Shown here: one piece after another, positions 25,849 through 35,028 of the stretch
How the letters are laid out: each line of letters opens with the position of its first letter
Position numbering within the stretch: the stretch's first letter is position 1
Assembly (NCBI RefSeq): GCF_005771405.1
Contig: NZ_VAUA01000008.1
Coordinates: forward strand, 1 to 64,000
DNA length: 64,000 bases
Origin: Parasedimentitalea maritima
GTDB lineage: Bacteria > Pseudomonadota > Alphaproteobacteria > Rhodobacterales > Rhodobacteraceae
Reading direction: 5' to 3'
Position numbers and translations under genes: made by a program
The notes under the pieces: model-generated
Told to the model about the DNA's origin: nothing
Databases searched by the model: none
Seen by the model: only the letters and a program-made list of their open reading frames with translations

Positions 25849-26925
25849 CTAACCGAACAGCGACGCATCGAGATAGGCCCGGACCTGTTTCGCTGCAATG
25901 TCGCGCATCGCGCCCACGTCCGCCTGGGCACGGTAAAGCTCAACGGTCCAATCCAGGGCGCCATCAATGTGCAGGAGTGGCGTGTAGCTGAGGGCGTCGT
26001 GGACTTTGCTGGGGTCGAGCGTGAGCAGCTTGCTTTCCTTTGGCTGCGGCGTGTCGCCCTGCGTAAGCTCCCAGGCCGCACCATCGCCCCAGACGGTACA
26101 GGTGCGATCCGCGATGCGACTAACGGGCCAGGCGTCCTCGCGCGCGGGGCCCACGTTCCAGGCATCGGCAGCGCCTGCGGTGCAGGCCAGCAACTCATCG
26201 CAAAGTTTGAGGTAGACCATCAGCGGTTCCAGCACGAACTCCCACGGTCTCGTGGCCAAGGGATTGCGAATTTGGGTGGTACTGTCTGCGATAAAGGCAC
26301 GCACCAGATCCGGGATCAGTCGGTCCTCGGCCCAGTCGCCGCCGCCGATCACATTGCCCGCCCGGGCTGTGGCCACCTGCACGCCCTCTAGAATGCTCGC
26401 CCGGTAGGAGGCCACCGCCAGTTCCGCACAGGCCTTGGAGGCACTGTAGGGGTCCAACCCGCCCAGGTTGTCGGTCTCCCGGTAACTCCAAGCCCAGTCT
26501 TCGTTGCGGTAAACTTTGTCCGTGGTGACCACCAGCACAGCGCCCACGCTAGGGCAGGCGCGTACCGCCTCCAGCAGGTTGACCGTGCCCATAAGATTGC
26601 TGGCGAAGGTCGCGGCAGGTTCTGCATAGCCGCGGCGCACGAGGGGTTGCGCTGCAAAATGAAGAACAACCTCAGGGGCCGCTTTCGCCATAGCATCAGT
26701 CAAGGCAGAAGCATCGGTAACATCGCCCCGTACATCGGTGATCTTGTCCGCCACGCCCATCGCGTCATAAAAGCTTTGCCCGGCGGGGGAGGTGGTGTCG
26801 GGGTCCAAGGCAAACCCCGTGACCTTGGCACCCATCTGCAGCAGCGCGAGGCACATCCATGTTCCCTTGAAACCGGTGTGCCCGCTCAGAAAGACTCGCC
26901 GCCCAGCCCAGCTGTCCCAGTTCAT
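25849..26925 (-). CDS. rfbG: CDP-glucose 4,6-dehydratase
   Basis: RfbG converts CDP-glucose to CDP-4-keto-6-deoxyglucose. The 358 residues start MNWDSWAGRRVFLSGHTGFKGTWM, where GHTGFKG is the typical cofactor loop of this family. HFAAQPLVRRGYAEP, VVTTDKVYRNEDWAWSYRET, DPYSASKACAELAVASYR with the YxxxK pair, GNVIGGGDWAEDRLIPDLVR and RPWEFVLEPL follow, all diagnostic for RfbG rather than RmlB. The ATG at 26925 is chosen because it overlaps the rfbF stop by ATGA. It is the second gene of a two-gene operon with rfbF. Confidence 0.96.
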   Translation of the reverse strand: MNWDSWAGRRVFLSGHTGFKGTWMCLALLQMGAKVTGFALDPDTTSPAGQSFYDAMGVADKITDVRGDVTDASALTDAMAKAAPEVVLHFAAQPLVRRGYAEPAATFASNLMGTVNLLEAVRACPSVGAVLVVTTDKVYRNEDWAWSYRETDNLGGLDPYSASKACAELAVASYRASILEGVQVATARAGNVIGGGDWAEDRLIPDLVRAFIADSTTQIRNPLATRPWEFVLEPLMVYLKLCDELLACTAGAADAWNVGPAREDAWPVSRIADRTCTVWGDGAAWELTQGDTPQPKESKLLTLDPSKVHDALSYTPLLHIDGALDWTVELYRAQADVGAMRDIAAKQVRAYLDASLFG

Positions 26926-27719
26926 GCCCAGACCTTCCAAGGCGCGCGGCCCGTGCTCCAAAGCTCTTCGAGCATGTTTTTCTCGCGCAGGGTATCCATT
27001 GCTTGCCAGTAGCCTTCGTGTTTGAACGCCTTGAGTTGACCGTCCTCGGCCAGCCCACGCATGGGTTCCTGTTCCCATGTGGTCTCTGGGCCCTCGATGC
27101 GCTCAAAGACCGAAGGGGAAAGCACGAAAAAGCCGCCGTTGATCCAGCCTGTCTCGCCTTCCAGCTTTTCGCGAAAGTCCACGACCTCGTCTTCATCGCC
27201 CAGTTCGGTCATGCCAAAGCGGCCGGAAGGTCGCACGATGCTCACCGTGGCGTCCCGGTCGTGGCTGGAGTGGTAGTCCAGAAGCGCCGAGATATTGATA
27301 TCGCTGACCCCGTCGCCGTAGGTCATGCAGAAGTGTTCAGCGCCCACGAAATCGGCCACCGCCTTGATGCGTCCGCCGGTGAGCGTAGCATCGCCAGTTT
27401 CGACCAGGGTCACCTTCCAGGGCGCGGCGCGCTTTTGGTGCACTGTGGTCTCGCCCGAACCCAGATCCACCGTGATGTCGGAGGTGTGCAGGAAGTAGTT
27501 GAGAAAGAATTCCTTGATCATGTACCCCTTGTAGCCCAGGCAGATGATGAACTCGGTCACCCCGTGGTGGGCGTACATGTTCATGATGTGCCACAGGACC
27601 GGCCGGCCACCGATCTCGACCATGGGTTTGGGACGCAGGGAGGTTTCTTCGGACAGGCGCGTGCCAAGGCCACCAGCCAGAATGACAGCTTTGCGGACAG
27701 AGCGGGAATCGGGGTGCAT
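26922..27719 (-). CDS. rfbF: Glucose-1-phosphate cytidylyltransferase
   Basis: RfbF makes CDP-glucose from glucose-1-phosphate and CTP. The 265 residues include GGLGTRLSEETSLRPKPMVE (16-35), PVLWHIMNMYAHHGVTEFII, GYKGYMIKEFFLNYF, CMTYGDGVSDINI with the metal-binding Asp, RFGMTELGDEDEVVDFREK and GYWQAMDTLREKN, all characteristic of this family. It starts upstream of and overlaps rfbG. These genes supply the CDP-4-keto-6-deoxyglucose that the divergent-facing 22709-25424 operon probably consumes. Confidence 0.97.
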   Translation of the reverse strand: MHPDSRSVRKAVILAGGLGTRLSEETSLRPKPMVEIGGRPVLWHIMNMYAHHGVTEFIICLGYKGYMIKEFFLNYFLHTSDITVDLGSGETTVHQKRAAPWKVTLVETGDATLTGGRIKAVADFVGAEHFCMTYGDGVSDINISALLDYHSSHDRDATVSIVRPSGRFGMTELGDEDEVVDFREKLEGETGWINGGFFVLSPSVFERIEGPETTWEQEPMRGLAEDGQLKAFKHEGYWQAMDTLREKNMLEELWSTGRAPWKVWA

Positions 27720-28015
27720 TTGAACATCTCTTTCTCAATAATTTCGTGGTTTGGGCGACAAGACAGCCAGCTGCAGTTGGCCTTTGATTAGTGGATTTCG
27801 TGGCAGGGGTCCACTGTGAAGTTTGGCCTATGCCGCCCAATTGATCAACCTTCCCAAAAGCATGCAAACGCACGTGGCAATGCGAAAATCCCAGGGAAGT
27901 TTGACGTCCCCGCCCTAGGAAATCTGCAATGGTTTTGACTCGATACGACAAGGCGCGAAGCATGAGGACAAGATTATAGAAACAGCAATTCATATTCGAC
28001 ATTTAGGGCCGTGAG

Positions 28016-29380
28016 GTGGTGCTAAGCAGAATTATGGTGGACAAACGGGCCGCCCAGAGCCATAGAGTTGGATCGAATGGCTCTCCAAGCTACGAAAATG
28101 GTTTGAGCCTCAGGCTATGGTGCGTTGAGCAGAAGGACAGGTTCTTGGGACGCCTACGCGAATTTTTTGATGCACATGACGGGAAAGTCAGCGACAAATG
28201 GAGATCGTATTGGCCGGCCTATGAAACGGTCATGCGCCGGTTTCAAAAACGGGCCGTGCGCGTGCTGGAAATCGGCGTGCAGAATGGTGGATCACTTGAA
28301 ATTTGGTCAAAGTACTTTCCCAAGGCACACCACATCATCGGCTGTGATATCGATACGGCCTGCGGGACATTAGAGTTTGACGCGGACAATATTTCGGTTG
28401 TCATCGGGGACGCCGCCGAGCCGGAGACCTATGAGCGGATTGACGCGATCTGCGACAGCTTTGACATCATCATCGATGACGGCTCGCATCACTGCGAACA
28501 TATCATTTCGGCTTTTCCACATGTGTTTGAACGGTTGAAGGTTGGCGGGGTCTATATCTGCGAGGATCTGCACAGCAGCTATTTTGATGCGATGGGCGGC
28601 GGGCTGGAGAGGCCCGACAGCGCCTGGGCCTTTTTTCGGCGGCTGAGTGATTATGTGAACCTCGAGCATTGGCATCAGCCCGGCCAGCATGAAACTCCCA
28701 TGCGGTTTTTCGAGGAACGCTATGGGTTGTCCCTGCCGATCGAAATGCTTGCCCATGTGCACGAGGTGCGCGTTGTCAATTCGGTTTGTATCGTCGAGAA
28801 GCGCGCCCCCGAGGACAACCTCCTTGGACCACGCGAGATGCGCGGGCAGGTGGCCGCGGTGAATGGCGCGATCCTGGAAAATCAGGACGTCACCGCGCGG
28901 GAATGCGTTCAGATGACTGAAGCGGACCTGCGGCTGCCCGGGAAAAGCATCGAGCGGGTGGCTCACGAGACCCACTGGGAAGATATCGCCGCCGACCATC
29001 AGAGTAATCTTTTGGCCCTTCGGGCAGAGATCGAACAGATGGAAATCCAACATCAAAAAATCCTTGACGCCAACGCTGCGGCTCATCAGGAAACGCTGCG
29101 CGAAAACGCGGTCAAGATTGCGCAGCTGGACGAAGACCTCGAGGGGTGCCAGTCCGCCCTCGTCCGTGCCGATCAGGTGCGCGAGGCGCTGGAATGTGCG
29201 CTAGCGGAGGCGCAGACGACACTGGAGCGATCGCAGATCTCTCAGGCAGCGAAGCTTGAACATCTCGAAACTGTCCGGCGCGACACTCAGGCGAGGCTGG
29301 AAGCGGTCCAAGCCAGTTTGTCCTGGCGTGTGACCACGCCCCTGCGCAGGCTGGCGAATTCACTGGGCCGGTCCCGGTAA
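28016..29380 (+). CDS. SAM-dependent methyltransferase with C-terminal coiled coil
   Basis: This 454-residue protein has a class I methyltransferase domain at about 70-255. Motif I is VRVLEIGVQNGGSLEIWSKY, with an acidic IIGCDIDTACGTLE and the metal-site-like FDIIIDDGSHHCEHIISAFP, as in sugar O-methyltransferases of the macrocin type. Residues ~320-435 form a long coiled coil, ending in the motif ASLSWRVTTPLRRL that recurs at the end of coiled coils in many capsule-locus glycosyltransferases. The start may be GTG 28016 or ATG 28034. A hairpin overlaps the stop codon. It most likely modifies the polysaccharide at the membrane-associated assembly site (inference). Confidence 0.82.
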   Translation: MVLSRIMVDKRAAQSHRVGSNGSPSYENGLSLRLWCVEQKDRFLGRLREFFDAHDGKVSDKWRSYWPAYETVMRRFQKRAVRVLEIGVQNGGSLEIWSKYFPKAHHIIGCDIDTACGTLEFDADNISVVIGDAAEPETYERIDAICDSFDIIIDDGSHHCEHIISAFPHVFERLKVGGVYICEDLHSSYFDAMGGGLERPDSAWAFFRRLSDYVNLEHWHQPGQHETPMRFFEERYGLSLPIEMLAHVHEVRVVNSVCIVEKRAPEDNLLGPREMRGQVAAVNGAILENQDVTARECVQMTEADLRLPGKSIERVAHETHWEDIAADHQSNLLALRAEIEQMEIQHQKILDANAAAHQETLRENAVKIAQLDEDLEGCQSALVRADQVREALECALAEAQTTLERSQISQAAKLEHLETVRRDTQARLEAVQASLSWRVTTPLRRLANSLGRSR

Positions 29381-29404
29381 GGCATTGTCAGGTTACCGGG
29401 ACCG
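29369..29404 (+). terminator. Perfect hairpin overlapping the stop codon of the coiled-coil methyltransferase
   Basis: CGGTCCCGGTAA (29369-29380, including the TAA stop) pairs exactly with TTACCGGGACCG (29393-29404) around a 12-base loop. No T-run follows, so it may be a Rho-assisted terminator or an mRNA-stabilising stem. Confidence 0.55.
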
Positions 29405-30248
29405 ATCTATCGGGCTAACGCGGTGAGATGATATTGCCTTTCTCCCTCTTCGGCCCTGAAGGGCCATCGCTTTCCACGCTCGGTTATTGGCTTTGCCGTT
29501 TGGACCGATTAACCACTTCGCCCTCAGCCTAGGGGGATTTACAAGGATCCTGGCGGCGCTGAAACCATAGACTGAGCTGCTAGGTACCAAGGGACGGTTT
29601 CCCCGGCACCAATGAGTTTTAACTGATTGGAACAGAAGAATTGTCTCGCGTTGAGAGAAGCGTACTTTCGAATTCTAGAACGCTGGAAATTTGATAGCAT
29701 AACATAATAAACCTTATGAAAGCAGTTGACCTTCGTACTGATCAGGGCGAATGGCGGCTCTCCCATTGGGTAATAGTCACTCGGCCCGGTCGAACCTCTC
29801 TTCGCAATCCCGGTGGGGCCTGCATGGCACTGTTGCACGTAGGGAAATCACTGACAGGTGCTTCACCAGTTGTATGAAGCCCCACGATAGAACTTGTCCT
29901 TTTCCTGGCATGTGCTCCGTGCAACGAAATCCTTTTTTTCGGGGCCTTCAACTTGCAAGAGGCCACGAGAGCGGTTCGGCTTCGAGTTAGAGTTGACAAT
30001 TATTCCGCTTAAGTTGTTAAATGCCGATGTTTATTTCTAGATGTGGCATTCGTGAAAAAACCACGACCTCCAAGAAAACGTCATACAAGCTGACTAATTA
30101 CGGTTTTTCCTGTGCTTGCCACAACCTCTGAGGAAGGGCGCACAGCTGTGCGGTTTTGAGCCCCTCAAGTGGATCGTTCAAATCCGTGTTTATGGCCGAT
30201 TCTGTGTGAATTCCAGCATGTTAAGGCTTTTCGAGGGAAGGGTGAATT
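29405..30248. other. 844-bp spacer without a recognisable gene
   Basis: No frame in this stretch has a recognisable family, good ribosome site or normal codon pattern. Weak minus-strand frames at 29393-29590 (NRAWKAMALQGRRGRK) and 29539-29838 could be remnants. GC content falls towards 30000. A candidate promoter lies at 29993-30022. It may be the edge of the polysaccharide island. Confidence 0.45.
29993..30022 (+). promoter_or_regulatory. Candidate sigma-70 promoter upstream of the orphan 549-residue gene
   Basis: A consensus TTGACA (29993-29998) is followed after 18 bp by TTAAAT (30017-30022, 4 of 6 matches). The start codon is 226 bp further on, so a long leader would be implied. Confidence 0.35.
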
Positions 30249-31898
30249 ATGGTGAAACAAGCGGACTTTATGCAATTGGATGCGATGGGGAAAAGCCTAA
30301 AGATCGCGAAGGTTGATTTAACTGAGCGTTGGCTCAAATCGCTATGGCCAACGGATTTCGGCAAAAAAGAGCTGAAGGATACACTTAGCGCTATTAAGTC
30401 CTACAAGGTGGCCAAGCGGGGTACCGATAGCGATGCGCTCAAAACAGAGCTCCAGAACATCGACAGTCAGGCCGACAAGTTGATAGCTGCAATGAAGAAG
30501 GGGAATGCCAAAAGTTACTTTCCCAAAACCGCGAAAGAAATCATCGGCGCAGTGACGGAGTTCAAAGGCATTATTGCGCGCGAGATCAGGGAGGTCGACC
30601 GGCTCAACAAGCCGGGAACGGCAACGCAGGTGGTGTATCAGCGGCCCTTTTCTCAGCCTCTGCTCGCCGAGGTGCAAACCAAGACAGGCATTAAAGCTGG
30701 TAAGCTATTGACTGTGCCCTACGTCATTGAGGTCGAATTACTCACCACATTCGTGAACGAACTAAAGTCCGTCAAGGCTGACGCGCAATTGAATTCTCAA
30801 CTCAATTCTTTGGTGAACTACGAATATAAGCGGGCTTTGCGGTCGGTTCTCGAAGCTTATGAAAAGTATCGCTCCAATTCGAGAATTACGTTCGATAGTT
30901 TTTGCATGACGGCCATGAAAGAGATCAAAGACAGCCAGGAACGGATCAACGATCAGACCACGAAGATCTGCACTTCTGTCCTGCGCAATGTGAAGGTCGG
31001 CGCGGAGATGGAGAAGGCCTTTAAAAAAAGCATCCGCAACAAGAGGATAAAGTTGGGTGTAAATACTGCTTTTGCTGCGGGAAGTGTGGCGGGGCTATTC
31101 TTTCCAGGTACGGCAGGTTTTGCCGCTTATGGGCTTGCCCGCACCACCGCAGCTCTCGCCCAGGAAACAGCTTCGCTGTTTTCGACCGTGAACGACAAAG
31201 CTTCAGTTCTCAATTATCATCTTTCCGCGATTGAAAAGAAGGCAAAGGATAGTGCAGCCAAGGCGAAGCATGCAGGGAAATCGACAAAGAAGGCCGTCCG
31301 CGAAACGATGGGCACGATCCTGAATACTGGTCTGGGCGTCGACATCGTGCCGACGATCGCGACCGTTAAATCCCTACATAAGGATCTTAATAAGCAGGTC
31401 GCGCATATTCGCTTCAAGCACCAAAAGGTCGTCAGCGAGGCGCTTGATTTGGTGGATGAATACGACAAGATCAAGAAGGAGGTTGCGGCTAACCACAAGA
31501 AGATGAACAAAAAGGGTAAGACCATAAACATCGAGGACGAGGTCTTCTACAAAACGCAAATTACTCTGGAAAAGGTTCAGAGCTTCGTCGATCAAACAGA
31601 AAAGATCCTTCGCCCGTTAGCCACTTGCGAGACAATGCTGATGTCCATCGAACGTCGGGTTCGAGAAATGACCAAACTTAGCAAGCTTCAAAAAGGCGTC
31701 AACATCACGTCTGAGGTTCTTGCGACATTAGGCGGCCTAGCTGCTGGAGGCGTTGCGGATGCGGCGACGTTTCAAAATGCCTCGGGTCAGGCTATAACGC
31801 ATGCCGAGCGTGCACAGGGTGTCGCCAACAGCTTAGTGGCGCTTGGCAAGGAGCTTTATGAGCGGGGCAAGCAAACGGGAGAGGCCCTCGAGGGCTGA
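30249..31898 (+). CDS. Orphan helical protein with hydrophobic segments, unknown function
   Basis: This 549-residue Lys-rich protein has no family I recognise, no signal peptide and no cysteine-rich or catalytic motif. It looks almost wholly α-helical. Residues 1-265 hold several amphipathic helices. Residues 269-305 form a hydrophobic, Gly/Ala-rich stretch (LGVNTAFAAGSVAGLFFPGT then AGFAAYGLARTTAAL). Residues 310-480 are coiled-coil-like, and 489-502 (EVLATLGGLAAGGV) form a second hydrophobic patch. Long helices around one glycine-rich hydrophobic hairpin recall α-helical pore-forming proteins, but this is only a shape argument. The ATG at 30249 follows GAGGGAAGGG. It stands alone between 840- and 590-bp gene-free flanks, suggesting acquired DNA. 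Confidence 0.75.
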   Translation: MVKQADFMQLDAMGKSLKIAKVDLTERWLKSLWPTDFGKKELKDTLSAIKSYKVAKRGTDSDALKTELQNIDSQADKLIAAMKKGNAKSYFPKTAKEIIGAVTEFKGIIAREIREVDRLNKPGTATQVVYQRPFSQPLLAEVQTKTGIKAGKLLTVPYVIEVELLTTFVNELKSVKADAQLNSQLNSLVNYEYKRALRSVLEAYEKYRSNSRITFDSFCMTAMKEIKDSQERINDQTTKICTSVLRNVKVGAEMEKAFKKSIRNKRIKLGVNTAFAAGSVAGLFFPGTAGFAAYGLARTTAALAQETASLFSTVNDKASVLNYHLSAIEKKAKDSAAKAKHAGKSTKKAVRETMGTILNTGLGVDIVPTIATVKSLHKDLNKQVAHIRFKHQKVVSEALDLVDEYDKIKKEVAANHKKMNKKGKTINIEDEVFYKTQITLEKVQSFVDQTEKILRPLATCETMLMSIERRVREMTKLSKLQKGVNITSEVLATLGGLAAGGVADAATFQNASGQAITHAERAQGVANSLVALGKELYERGKQTGEALEG

Positions 31899-32489
31899 AG
31901 GGCTCATTGATGGGCCGGCGCCCCCCTCGACAGTTTCGTTTTTGGCTGTCCGGCATGGGAGGACGTGTGGAGCTTTCGGATGTACCGGCGTGAACCTTTC
32001 CGACGTTGTCCACAAGGTAGCTCCCGGGATCTCGATCACATTTCGGATGGCGACATTCGCTGTCGTTGTCGAACCGGTAAGGACAAGCTAGTCGCGCTAC
32101 AGGGCGGGGTTGTTCACAATCTGAGAACCCTAAGCGCGAAACGCAACCCATTGGTGCCCACAAGTGATCAGCCGTAGTCCGTTAAACGTCTTGATATCGG
32201 GGACCCGGTTCTCAACTTGCAGACCAAGGGTTTCAAAGAATGGGTCAGGCTCTTAACGACTGTGTCGAACACGTTGCGAGCAATTGGCTTGATGAAACAA
32301 TGCCGACGAGCGGCATGTGTCTAGTTTCACATCACATGTGCAGGATCTATCGGGGGCTTCTAAATGAAAAATCAACGGCCCGGGAAGGAGCCTAAACGCA
32401 GCACTGCGGTGATAAAATCCCGGGCCTACACGGCTGTCGGGGCTATCGGTCATTTGGCTGCGTCCAATCAAACATGTTGCTTGGACTGG
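31899..32489. other. 591-bp spacer without a recognisable gene
   Basis: No supported coding region. Short frames around 31965-32177 (plus) and 31792-32163 (minus) lack family resemblance. A separated inverted pair GCCCGGGA / TCCCGGGC at 32378-32385 and 32418-32425 is visible, but its long loop makes a terminator unlikely. Confidence 0.4.
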
Positions 32490-33326
32490 TCATGCAATGA
32501 AGCTTTTCGACAGCATTTTGATAGCGCTGATAGCAAGGAAAATCGAAAAAGCCACCCGGAGGCGTTTGGGATTCAAGCTATGAGCAATCCGCACGCCGAT
32601 TGGGGCGCACAGGAAAGTCGCGATCGAGATTGCGAGTGCCGACGGCAGGTTGATGTAGCCGATTGACCCAGGCAACAGTCCGGCGATGTCTTGCCCGGCC
32701 AGTGCATAGCCAAGTACACCGGGCACTGCGATCATCAGCCCGAACAGGGAGGCTGTGCCGACAGCGCGATGAACCGGGAATGACAATAACGTCAGGGTAG
32801 GCACGGACAGGGTTCCACCGCCGATCCCCATCATTGCTGAAAACACCCCGATCGGGGTTGCAATAGCCGCCTTGGCGATCAGCCCAGATGGTGGTGCATC
32901 GGCAAGGGTGAACGGTCTGGGGTTGAGCATGTTCAGAACCACCAACATGGCGACAACGCCAAAAATTCCGGTCAGGACAGTCGCATCGAATTGCGTGGCC
33001 AGCCCTCCACCAATCAATGCACCCAGTACGATAAAGGGCGCCCAGGCGCGGAACATGATCAGATCGATTGATCCTTTCCTGTGGTGCGCGCGTGCGGAGG
33101 ATATGGATGTTGGAATAATCGTGGCCAGCGAGGTGGCAACGGCAAAATGCATGGCCACGGATTGGTCCACTTCTAAAAGGCCAACCTCGGTCAGCCAGTA
33201 GAGCACCGGCACAATGACGATACCGCCCCCAACCCCTAAAAGACCGGCCAGAATACCAGCCACAACCCCCACTGATAGAAAGATCGGCAGTAGTATTGCC
33301 CAGTTCACGGCGTCAAGCATTGGCAT
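32490..33326 (-). CDS. TSUP family (TauE/SafE-like) membrane permease
   Basis: This 278-residue protein has about eight hydrophobic spans and the twin motifs of the TSUP family: GILAGLLGVGGGIVIVPVLY (about 24-43) near the N-terminus and GVFSAMMGIGGGTLSVPTLT in the middle. Members export or import sulfite, sulfonates or small organic acids. It is the last gene of a minus-strand run tctC-tctB-tctA-GGT-TSUP, 113 bp after the GGT-like gene. It may handle the anion released by that pathway (inference). Two ATGs (33326 and 33320) follow a GAGGAG ribosome site. Confidence 0.9.
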   Translation of the reverse strand: MPMLDAVNWAILLPIFLSVGVVAGILAGLLGVGGGIVIVPVLYWLTEVGLLEVDQSVAMHFAVATSLATIIPTSISSARAHHRKGSIDLIMFRAWAPFIVLGALIGGGLATQFDATVLTGIFGVVAMLVVLNMLNPRPFTLADAPPSGLIAKAAIATPIGVFSAMMGIGGGTLSVPTLTLLSFPVHRAVGTASLFGLMIAVPGVLGYALAGQDIAGLLPGSIGYINLPSALAISIATFLCAPIGVRIAHSLNPKRLRVAFSIFLAISAIKMLSKSFIA

Positions 33327-33438
33327 GCTCTCCTCTTAAGACTTAGCACCAGCGGAAACCCAGTGCGACGCAGATCGCGCGAACCTGAGCCCGCGCGACT
33401 GATCTTCTATTGATGCAAACAGGTTGTCATGCGCGTGG

Positions 33439-35028
33439 TCAAAAACCGGCAGCTTGCCCATCCTTGCGGGGATCCGAGCCAGCAACGTAGCCGCCACCGG
33501 GTAAACGGTGAACCAGTTGCGCCCCGCCGAACCCAAACGCATTGTCAGGGCTTTCGACGGTTATTTTGTGCCCCAGAGCCGCTAACCCATCGAGTGTGGC
33601 GCGCGGCATAGTTGGTTCACATGCCACATCAAGCCCATCAATCATGCGCCAGCGTGGCGCACAGGCGGCGGTTTGAACGTCCTGGTCCCATAACTGCGTC
33701 CGCAGCAAAAGTTGCACATGACCCTGCGCCTGAATCGGCCCTCCCATCATGCCAAACGCCATCAATGGCTGGCCGTTCTTCATGGCAAAACCAGGAATGA
33801 TCGTGTGCATGGGGCGCTTGTTGCCTGCTACGCAATTGGGATGTCCTGGGACTGTGTTAAAGCCCGCGCCCCGGTTTTGCAGCGAAACGCCAATCCCCGG
33901 CACCACAACACCAGAGCCAAACCCGGCGTAGTTGGATTGGATAAAGCTGACCATCATTCCAGAGGAATCACCGGTATTCAGCAGAACCGTTCCGCCCCGT
34001 TGAGGCGCCCCGACGCCGTGGTCAATGGCAGCTGTGGTATCAATCAGCGCCGCGCGGGATTTAAGGTACTCGGGGGCGAGCAAGGCCTCTTCGTTGACCT
34101 CTGTCATGTTGTCTCTGTCCGCCACAAAGGCATGCAGATCGCGATAGGCCAGTTTGATAGCTTCGATTTGCAAATGAACGGCAATCACATCGTCAGGACC
34201 GTGATCACGGATTTCGGTGTGTTCCAGAATACCAAGGGCCATCAAGGCCGCGATGCCCTGGCCGTTTGGGGGGATTTCGTGCAAGTCCACGTCATCAAAT
34301 CCGGTGTTAATTGTGCCGCACCAATCGGGCTGATGGGAGGACATATCCTCAAGCGTCATAGCTCCGCCGTTTGCCTGAATGAAATCAACGATTTTTTCGG
34401 CAACTGGCCCTTTGTAAAAGGCCTCGCCACCGGTTCTGCCGATTTCGCGTAGTGTTTCGGCGGCCCCGGGGTTGCGGAAGCGCTCCCCTGCACGGGGAGG
34501 GCGACCACCGGGCAGAAACGTTTCAGAAAACCCAGGCTGATCCGCAAGGGTTTCGGCTGCATTGGTCCATAGCTTGGCAATCACCGGTGAGACAATGAAC
34601 CCATCCTCGGCATACCGTACAGCCGGGGCGAGCGTGGTGGGCAGATCCAGATTGCCAAAGCGCTCGGACAGGCTGACCCAGGCGCTGACTGCCCCTGGTA
34701 CGGTGACGCTGTCTACGCCGAGGTATGGCATCCCGTCTGGGAAACGGTCGGGCCCCCAGGCCGATGGCGAGCGCCCCGAAGCATTTAGGCCGTGCAGTTC
34801 ATTGCCATCCCAAAGAATGCAAAACGCGTCCGAACCAAGCCCGTTGCCTGAGGGTTCGACAACGGTCAAGGCCGCTGCGGTTGCAATGGCTGCATCAACA
34901 GCGTTTCCGCCCTGTTGCAAGATGGTCAAACCCGCCTGCGCAGCTAAGGGTTGGGAGGTGGCGACGACATTGTCCGCAAGGATAGGTGAGCGGCGCGAAG
35001 GATAGACCGGATCATGACGCATTTGCAT
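33439..35028 (-). CDS. Gamma-glutamyltransferase-like Ntn hydrolase
   Basis: This protein of ~529 residues has the gamma-glutamyltransferase fold: VVATSQPLAAQAGLTILQQG, GGNAVDAAIATAAALTVVEP, TVPGAVSAWVSLSERFG and HEIPPNGQGIAALMALGILE. The expected self-cleaving nucleophile is the threonine in QRGGTVLLNTGD (about residue 347). NYAGFGSGVVVPGIGVSLQN and FGMMGGPIQAQGHVQLLLR follow in the small subunit. No signal peptide is seen, so it is likely cytoplasmic and may act on imported gamma-glutamyl or amide substrates rather than glutathione in the periplasm. It overlaps the tctA stop. ATG 35028 or 35022 fits better than 35040. Confidence 0.88.
   Translation of the reverse strand: MQMRHDPVYPSRRSPILADNVVATSQPLAAQAGLTILQQGGNAVDAAIATAAALTVVEPSGNGLGSDAFCILWDGNELHGLNASGRSPSAWGPDRFPDGMPYLGVDSVTVPGAVSAWVSLSERFGNLDLPTTLAPAVRYAEDGFIVSPVIAKLWTNAAETLADQPGFSETFLPGGRPPRAGERFRNPGAAETLREIGRTGGEAFYKGPVAEKIVDFIQANGGAMTLEDMSSHQPDWCGTINTGFDDVDLHEIPPNGQGIAALMALGILEHTEIRDHGPDDVIAVHLQIEAIKLAYRDLHAFVADRDNMTEVNEEALLAPEYLKSRAALIDTTAAIDHGVGAPQRGGTVLLNTGDSSGMMVSFIQSNYAGFGSGVVVPGIGVSLQNRGAGFNTVPGHPNCVAGNKRPMHTIIPGFAMKNGQPLMAFGMMGGPIQAQGHVQLLLRTQLWDQDVQTAACAPRWRMIDGLDVACEPTMPRATLDGLAALGHKITVESPDNAFGFGGAQLVHRLPGGGYVAGSDPRKDGQAAGF

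Noticed and set aside
32378-32425. GCCCGGGA/TCCCGGGC inverted pair as a terminator
   Set aside because: The 32-base loop and lack of a T-run make a functional terminator unlikely.
29405-32489. tRNA or attachment site at the presumed island edge
   Set aside because: No cloverleaf-like segment, integrase gene or flanking direct repeat could be seen.
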